DNA from: Bin87 sp965220265 | Lineage (GTDB): Bacteria; Chloroflexota; Dehalococcoidia; Lucifugimonadales; UBA3495 | DNA: 64,000 nt | Reading direction: 5' to 3' | Assembly: GCA_965220265.1 (NCBI GenBank) | Contig: CBDCPM010000004.1 | Coordinates: 3,906,001 to 3,970,000 of the forward strand | Position numbers and translations under genes: made by a program | Notes under the pieces: model-generated | Seen by the model: the letters and a program-made list of their open reading frames with translations, nothing else | What the model was told of the DNA's origin: nothing | The model's database searches: none | Shown: piece after piece, positions 60,048 to 64,000 of the stretch | How the letters are laid out: each line of letters opens with the position of its first letter | How positions within the stretch are numbered: position 1 is the first letter of the stretch

Positions 60048-60233
60048 TTACTGCTTGCGTGCGTAGTCGGTGGTATAGAAACCTGATCCTTTGTAAATCA
60101 CTGGTACCGCGTGAAACACACGCCGGGCAACGCCCGAACATTCCGGGCATTCTGTTTCCGACGAAGCACCGAAACTCTGCCTTCGGTCGTATTCGTACTC
60201 GCAGGCAGTGCACCGGTAAACGTACCTGGGCAT
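60048..60233 (-). CDS. FmdB-family zinc ribbon protein
   Basis: This is a 61-residue protein with the FmdB pattern PRYVYRCTACEYEYDRRQ (CxxC), ECPECSGVARRVFHAVPVIYKGSGFYTTDY. Two CxxC pairs (C8, C11, C29, C32) bind zinc. FmdB-type proteins are small regulators or ribosome-linked factors of unclear role. AAGGAGG precedes the ATG. It precedes groES by 66 bp on the same strand, so it may belong to the chaperonin transcript. Confidence 0.85.
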   Translation of the reverse strand: MPRYVYRCTACEYEYDRRQSFGASSETECPECSGVARRVFHAVPVIYKGSGFYTTDYARKQ

Positions 60234-60372
60234 TGTTACCTCCTTGCATCGGCCGCTGCTCCGGCCGGCTAGGCTTGCAATATATTGTCGCCTCGCGCAA
60301 TCCGATTTCCAACGGCCTTAATGTTAAAATTGCGTTGGAATTCGCTGCACACCGGACGTAATCGGCCTACGC

Positions 60373-61965
60373 ATGGTGACCCGCTACTTCAACGCAGATC
60401 CCGTCGGGCGAACGGATGACTACAACGGCGTCGAGCTGCAGCCGGAACTGGAGGGTATCCTGCGCAACGCCGTGCGCGCGCTGGGCGGCAGCGCGGCCGT
60501 GGTCGCCACCTGGGACGACGCTGTGCACCGATTCGTGGTGACCGGAGCCTACGGTCTGGACGGTCCTCAAATCGCCCGCATCCGTCCGCTGCTCAACGAA
60601 GCCATACCGGACCTCGCCCTCAGCCGGGAACAATTCGCCCTCCTCTCGGCCCTGTTCCCCCAATCGGCCTTGCCCGTTTCCACCACGGGAGAATTGCAGA
60701 ACCCGGTAATGGCCGTCCCGTTGTCTACCAACGACGAGACCGTGGGACTGATCTTCGTGCTCCGCTCCTCCGATGCCGCTAATTTTTCCCGGCTGGATCC
60801 TCCAGTGCTGGCCGCTTTCGCGGAACAGGCGGCCATCGCCGTGCAGTCCGCTCGCTTGGCTCATCTCCTCACCCAGGAAAAGCAACGCGTGGAGTCGATC
60901 CTGGAGGGCAGCGCCGACGGCATCTACACCGTGGACGCCGACCGGCGAATCATCAGCGTCAACCCGGCTATGGAACGTCTATTGGGCCGGCCCGGCGAAG
61001 AACTGTTGGGGCTGCCCTGCGCGGTAGCCTTCAACTGGCGGGACCGCGAAGGACGGCCCATTTGTCCAGGCCATTGTCCTATGATCCATGCCCAACCACC
61101 GGCCGCCGTGGTCGACGGCAACGTGACGGAGTTGGCTGCCACCGCTCAGTCATCAAGCGGCCGACGGACGGATGTCGCGCTAGTTTATGCTGTGGTACGG
61201 TCTCCCGAATTGGCGCCGCTGAACGCGGTTGTCAACGTCCGCGACATGACGCGGTTCCGGGAAACCGAGGAAATGCGGTCAACCTTCCTTTCCATGTTGG
61301 AACACCAGCTCCAGACCCCACTCGCGATCATCAAAGGCTACACCAACACCCTGGCACGCCCTGACGCCCAGTGGGATGGCGAGACCTTGCGTCGGGGTTT
61401 CGAGGCGATCGAGGAAGAAACTGACCGCATGAGCCAATTGATGGATCGCCTGCTCCTGGCGTCCCGCTTGGAAGTCGGCGCTCTGCCGCTGAACCTCGAG
61501 CAGGTGAACATGGCCGGCGTCGCCGAGAAGGTCATTGAACGGCTCCAGTCAACCTCGAGAAAGCATTCGCTGTTCGTGTCTTTCCCGGACGACCTCCCGC
61601 CTGTCACTGGCGACCCTGGCTTGCTGGAACAGGTGTTGGTCAACCTGGTGGACAACGCGGTGAAGTATTCGCCAGACGGTGGACCGGTCGTGGTATCCGG
61701 TACACACGACAGCCACGGAAGCGTTCGCGTAACCGTCAGCGATGCCGGCGTGGGCGTCCCTCGCTGGGAGACCCGCCGCATCTTCGAGCGGTTCCATCGC
61801 TCCCAGAGCCTGGCTGCCACCCACCCCAGGGGCATGGGTCTTGGCCTGTACATCTGCGACGCCATTATGAAAGCCCACCATGGATCCATCTCGGTGCAGA
61901 GTGCCCCTGGTGAAGGTTCCGCGTTCATCATTACGCTGCCCAACGGGACCGCCGCCTCACCATGA
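60373..61965 (+). CDS. GAF-PAS sensor histidine kinase
   Basis: This is a 530-residue soluble histidine kinase with no transmembrane segments. The GAF-like domain (about 25-165) is followed by a PAS domain (about 170-290), which has a Cys-rich stretch, GLPCAVAFNWRDREGRPICPGHCPM (three cysteines). HisKA comes next, with the phospho-acceptor in MLEHQLQTPLAIIKGYTNTL (EHQLQ instead of SHELR). The ATPase domain has N-box NLVDNAVKYSP, G1 DAGVGVP and G2 GMGLGLYI. The OmpR-type regulator gene follows immediately. The GAF/PAS domains likely sense a cytoplasmic redox or small-molecule signal. Confidence 0.93.
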   Translation: MVTRYFNADPVGRTDDYNGVELQPELEGILRNAVRALGGSAAVVATWDDAVHRFVVTGAYGLDGPQIARIRPLLNEAIPDLALSREQFALLSALFPQSALPVSTTGELQNPVMAVPLSTNDETVGLIFVLRSSDAANFSRLDPPVLAAFAEQAAIAVQSARLAHLLTQEKQRVESILEGSADGIYTVDADRRIISVNPAMERLLGRPGEELLGLPCAVAFNWRDREGRPICPGHCPMIHAQPPAAVVDGNVTELAATAQSSSGRRTDVALVYAVVRSPELAPLNAVVNVRDMTRFRETEEMRSTFLSMLEHQLQTPLAIIKGYTNTLARPDAQWDGETLRRGFEAIEEETDRMSQLMDRLLLASRLEVGALPLNLEQVNMAGVAEKVIERLQSTSRKHSLFVSFPDDLPPVTGDPGLLEQVLVNLVDNAVKYSPDGGPVVVSGTHDSHGSVRVTVSDAGVGVPRWETRRIFERFHRSQSLAATHPRGMGLGLYICDAIMKAHHGSISVQSAPGEGSAFIITLPNGTAASP

Positions 61966-61984
61966 CCGCCGCCTCACCATGACC
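61951..61984 (+). repeat. 17-bp tandem duplication at kinase/regulator junction
   Basis: gccgcctcaccatgacc occurs at 61951-61967 and again at 61968-61984 with no mismatch. The first copy contains the kinase stop (ATGA), the second the regulator ATG (61979). Removing one copy would make a 4-bp ATGA overlap, the usual coupling. Confidence 0.9.
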
Positions 61985-62701
61985 GCCGCCGACAAGCGCA
62001 CCATAATGGTGGTGGACGATGAGCCTCACATCGTTCGCTTCACCGCCATGAACCTGGAAGTTGAAGGCTACAACGTCATCACCGCCGAAAACGGCGTCCA
62101 AGCCCTCGAGAAGTTGGACAATGACGAGCCCGTGGACCTCGTCGTGCTCGACGTTATGATGCCCAATATGGACGGATTCGAAACCCTTCGCCGGATCCGG
62201 TTGGGTTCCTCGGTGCCCGTCATTTTCGTGACTGTCCGGGGAGACGAAGCCGACCGGGTAGCCGGTTTGGACCTGGGAGCCGACGACTACATAACCAAGC
62301 CATTCAGCCCAAGGGAACTCGCGTCACGGATCCGGGCCCTGTTCCGCCGTATCGAGGCAACCGAACCGCCCCGCCTGCAGCAGGTCATCGTCGACGATTG
62401 GCTCACCATCGACTTCGACCAGAGCCGCGTTCTGGCAGGCGGTAAGGAGATGCACCTCCGCCCGACCGAATATCGGCTGCTTTACCAGATGGTCAGCAAC
62501 CCGGGACAACTCCTTACCCACGACACGATCCTGGAACGGGTTTGGGGTCCTGAGTATCGCGGCGAACACCAGTATGTGCGAACTTACGTCACATACCTCA
62601 GGCAAAAACTGGAACGCGACCCTCGCAACCCCGAATACATTCTCAGCGAGCGCGGTTTGGGCTACCGTTTCCGCGATCTCGATCGTCCTCGTGGTGAGTA
62701 G
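61979..62701 (+). CDS. OmpR-family response regulator
   Basis: This 240-residue two-domain regulator has a receiver with the acidic patch MVVDDEPHIV, the phosphorylation aspartate in LVVLDVMMPNMDGF and the conserved lysine in DDYITKPFSPREL. A C-terminal winged-helix DNA-binding domain follows (HLRPTEYRLLYQMVSNPGQLLTHDTILERVWG, and LERDPRNPEYILSERGLGYRF). The start ATG 61979 lies in the second copy of a 17-bp duplication. It is transcribed with the upstream GAF-PAS kinase, which likely phosphorylates it. Confidence 0.95.
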   Translation: MTAADKRTIMVVDDEPHIVRFTAMNLEVEGYNVITAENGVQALEKLDNDEPVDLVVLDVMMPNMDGFETLRRIRLGSSVPVIFVTVRGDEADRVAGLDLGADDYITKPFSPRELASRIRALFRRIEATEPPRLQQVIVDDWLTIDFDQSRVLAGGKEMHLRPTEYRLLYQMVSNPGQLLTHDTILERVWGPEYRGEHQYVRTYVTYLRQKLERDPRNPEYILSERGLGYRFRDLDRPRGE

Positions 62702-62789
62702 GTATGTTGCAATACCTTCCGAGGCTTAACATGGAGGCTGGGCATGAGCCGAAGGTGCCCGCAGGGTTCGATGATTAGGAGGGAGGAAA

Positions 62790-63341
62790 GTGGTCCTTTG
62801 GCTTTTTGACCGTTTTGCGAAACTTTCGCTGGGTCATTACCTGATGATAGTGGTCACCATTGTGGTGCCTGTGGTTTTCCCTACAGTCATTGGGTATTTT
62901 TTAATCGAGCGATTGTTGGTTAGGGTGGTCATCGATATTGTCGTGATCTTGATATGGTCCATTTTTGTCGTGGTCGTCGTTTCCAAACTTGTCGAGCGTG
63001 AAGATCGGGAGGTGAGCCAGTTAGTTGAGCGGAAAGTGAGTGAGGTAAGGGGACAACTGAATCGTCTGAATCGTGAGCACCGGGGTGCGACGGCAGATGT
63101 ACGATCACAGTTGGAGGACTTGGAAGAACGGCTTCGTTCGTCTCTGGAAAGTATGGGAGTTGAACTCAGGCCGAAAACCGCATATATTCGTGCGCAGGCT
63201 ATGTCGGGGGTCCCCAAGGTGTCGGCCAGCTTGAGGATGACAGGGGGTAGCAGACTTGCCCGGATACGCAGATGGTTTCGTCGTTCGCGAAGCTTGGTGT
63301 GGGAAAAAGTGTGGGGCAGTCGTTCCGACGGGTCTGGTTAG
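62790..63341 (+). CDS. Small membrane coiled-coil protein, unknown
   Basis: This is a 183-residue protein with two hydrophobic helices (about 16-38 and 44-65), then a charged coiled-coil-like segment (about 68-122, EREDREVSQLVERKVSEVRGQL and NREHRGATADVRSQLEDLEERLRSS) and a basic tail. It starts at GTG with GGGAGGAAA just before it. Base composition is less GC-rich than in neighbours. It follows the response-regulator gene by 88 bp on the same strand. The function is unknown; the design suggests a membrane-tethered scaffold. Confidence 0.6.
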   Translation: MVLWLFDRFAKLSLGHYLMIVVTIVVPVVFPTVIGYFLIERLLVRVVIDIVVILIWSIFVVVVVSKLVEREDREVSQLVERKVSEVRGQLNRLNREHRGATADVRSQLEDLEERLRSSLESMGVELRPKTAYIRAQAMSGVPKVSASLRMTGGSRLARIRRWFRRSRSLVWEKVWGSRSDGSG

Positions 63342-63435
63342 TGGGGTGATCGCACGGTGCCCTCCAGAGTTATTGACCGATGTTCACGTGCCTCGCAAAC
63401 TCAGGCCGCATGATGCGTCCCTCTATCCAAAAGTA

Positions 63436-63951
63436 TCACTCGCCGGCGTTCCGGGCCATCGCGATTTCCCTGGCGGTCTCGTCCGGAGCCACGTCCGTCA
63501 GCGTAATGCTGTCCACCCACTTCACGCTGGCGTAGCACGCCTGGCCGACGCTGACCAACCGACACGGGCCGCCATGCTCTTCCGGCAAGTCTGCGCCGTT
63601 GAGCCTGGTCGCCAGCAGCACGCCCGAAGGATCATCCAGCGCCACGCCCACGTTGAAATCCATCGCGGCAATCGCCGCGAACCGGGCGCCCGGCAAAAGT
63701 TTCACGATATCGAGCAATACCGCCAGGGGAACCCCTTCCCACTCCTGCCCCGGCGCCGACCAACCCTCCACGCACCGAAAGTCATCGACTATGGTTTGCC
63801 GCGTCAACTCCAACAACTCCACCGCGGTGAACACGGTGGGCCGCTCTACCAGTCCCTCCACCCGCAGGCCCGGCCAGACCGCCGGACGCCCGTGGTGGTT
63901 ATCGAAAACGGGCAGGGCATCAAAGACGGAGGCGTGTTCGGGTTGCGTCAT
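63436..63951 (-). CDS. Small sulfite-oxidase-fold molybdopterin protein
   Basis: This is a 171-residue protein of the oxidoreductase molybdopterin-binding (sulfite oxidase) fold. It has VEGLVERPTVFTAVELLELT, the conserved cysteine in DDFRCVEGWSAPGQEWEGVPLAVLLD (Mo ligand position) and LPEEHGGPCRLVSVGQACYASVKWVDSI. The protein has no signal peptide, unlike exported MsrP/YedY-type enzymes, and is shorter than most. It may be an isolated cytoplasmic member. GAGG lies upstream of the ATG. It is convergent with the coiled-coil protein gene. Confidence 0.82.
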   Translation of the reverse strand: MTQPEHASVFDALPVFDNHHGRPAVWPGLRVEGLVERPTVFTAVELLELTRQTIVDDFRCVEGWSAPGQEWEGVPLAVLLDIVKLLPGARFAAIAAMDFNVGVALDDPSGVLLATRLNGADLPEEHGGPCRLVSVGQACYASVKWVDSITLTDVAPDETAREIAMARNAGE

Positions 63952-64000
63952 GATCGAACCTCGCTGCTAAACGGGCACTCCGCGCGTCATCGTTACGGCA

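Noticed and set aside
1..64000. CRISPR arrays, tRNA or rRNA genes
   Set aside because: No regularly spaced repeats, cloverleaf sequences or conserved rRNA stretches were seen on either strand; a tRNAscan or Infernal run would be decisive.

Overview
The window is about 64 kb of GC-rich bacterial chromosome, densely coded on both strands, with no rRNA, tRNA or CRISPR array that I could see. The gene set fits a free-living or host-associated Chloroflexota bacterium, most likely of the Dehalococcoidia/SAR202 type. This is inferred from three things: a division cluster reduced to rsmH-ftsA-ftsZ with no peptidoglycan genes; a fused acetyl-CoA carboxylase carboxyltransferase; and many acyl-CoA enzymes, including family III CoA-transferases, acyl-CoA dehydrogenases, enoyl-CoA hydratases and an acyl-CoA ligase. 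The taxonomic call is an inference, not a measured result.

Layout. 0.1-4 kb: rsmH-ftsA-ftsZ (minus). 4-12 kb: a PH-like membrane protein, tsaD, a CNNM/CBS membrane protein, a histidine phosphatase, tilS and accDA. 11.7-15.3 kb: mrp and a SufT-like gene (Fe-S assembly), a D-aminoacylase-type amidohydrolase, and a ribbon-helix-helix regulator with a palindromic operator over its own promoter. 15.4-17.9 kb: two acyl-CoA dehydrogenases. 17.9-21.1 kb: a Ppx/GppA phosphatase translationally coupled to two thymidylate-kinase-like proteins, one with an altered Walker A motif. 21.2-25.7 kb: an SDR, then methionine synthase split into a catalytic gene and a reactivation-domain gene. 25.7-27.4 kb: an ADP-ribosylglycohydrolase gene broken by a 114-bp non-coding transposon, then two tiny overlapping genes. 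27.4-35 kb: an M1 aminopeptidase, a cation/proton antiporter, an IS5-family element lying in the antiporter stop codon, and leuCD. 35-42 kb: two small membrane proteins, a paired CaiB/BaiF CoA-transferase, a Uma2 nuclease, a ThDP enzyme, a TPR protein and a small alpha/beta-barrel protein. 42-46 kb: a peptide/nickel-type ABC importer without ATPases, preceded by a CRP-like palindrome. 46-53.6 kb: a PanE-like reductase; an acyl-CoA ligase, enoyl-CoA hydratase, PHP hydrolase and second hydratase; and a divergent family I CoA-transferase cluster of unusual alpha / beta'-alpha / beta architecture. 53.6-55.9 kb: a TPP-riboswitch thiamine operon (thiG-thiE-thiS-orf85). 56-64 kb: a Rid protein, an MFS carrier, fmdB-groES-groEL, a GAF-PAS histidine kinase with an OmpR regulator, a coiled-coil membrane protein and a small sulfite-oxidase-fold protein.

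The strongest unusual observations are: (1) the 114-bp IS66-like miniature element with 8-bp target duplication, whose removal exactly restores a DraG-family gene; (2) the IS5-family insertion at a stop codon that changes TAA to TAG and leaves the protein intact; (3) the CoA-transferase cluster with a degenerate beta' half; (4) the Ppx/GppA plus twin thymidylate-kinase-like operon; (5) the 17-bp tandem duplication at the kinase/regulator junction; (6) the self-overlapping operator of the 216-residue ribbon-helix-helix protein.
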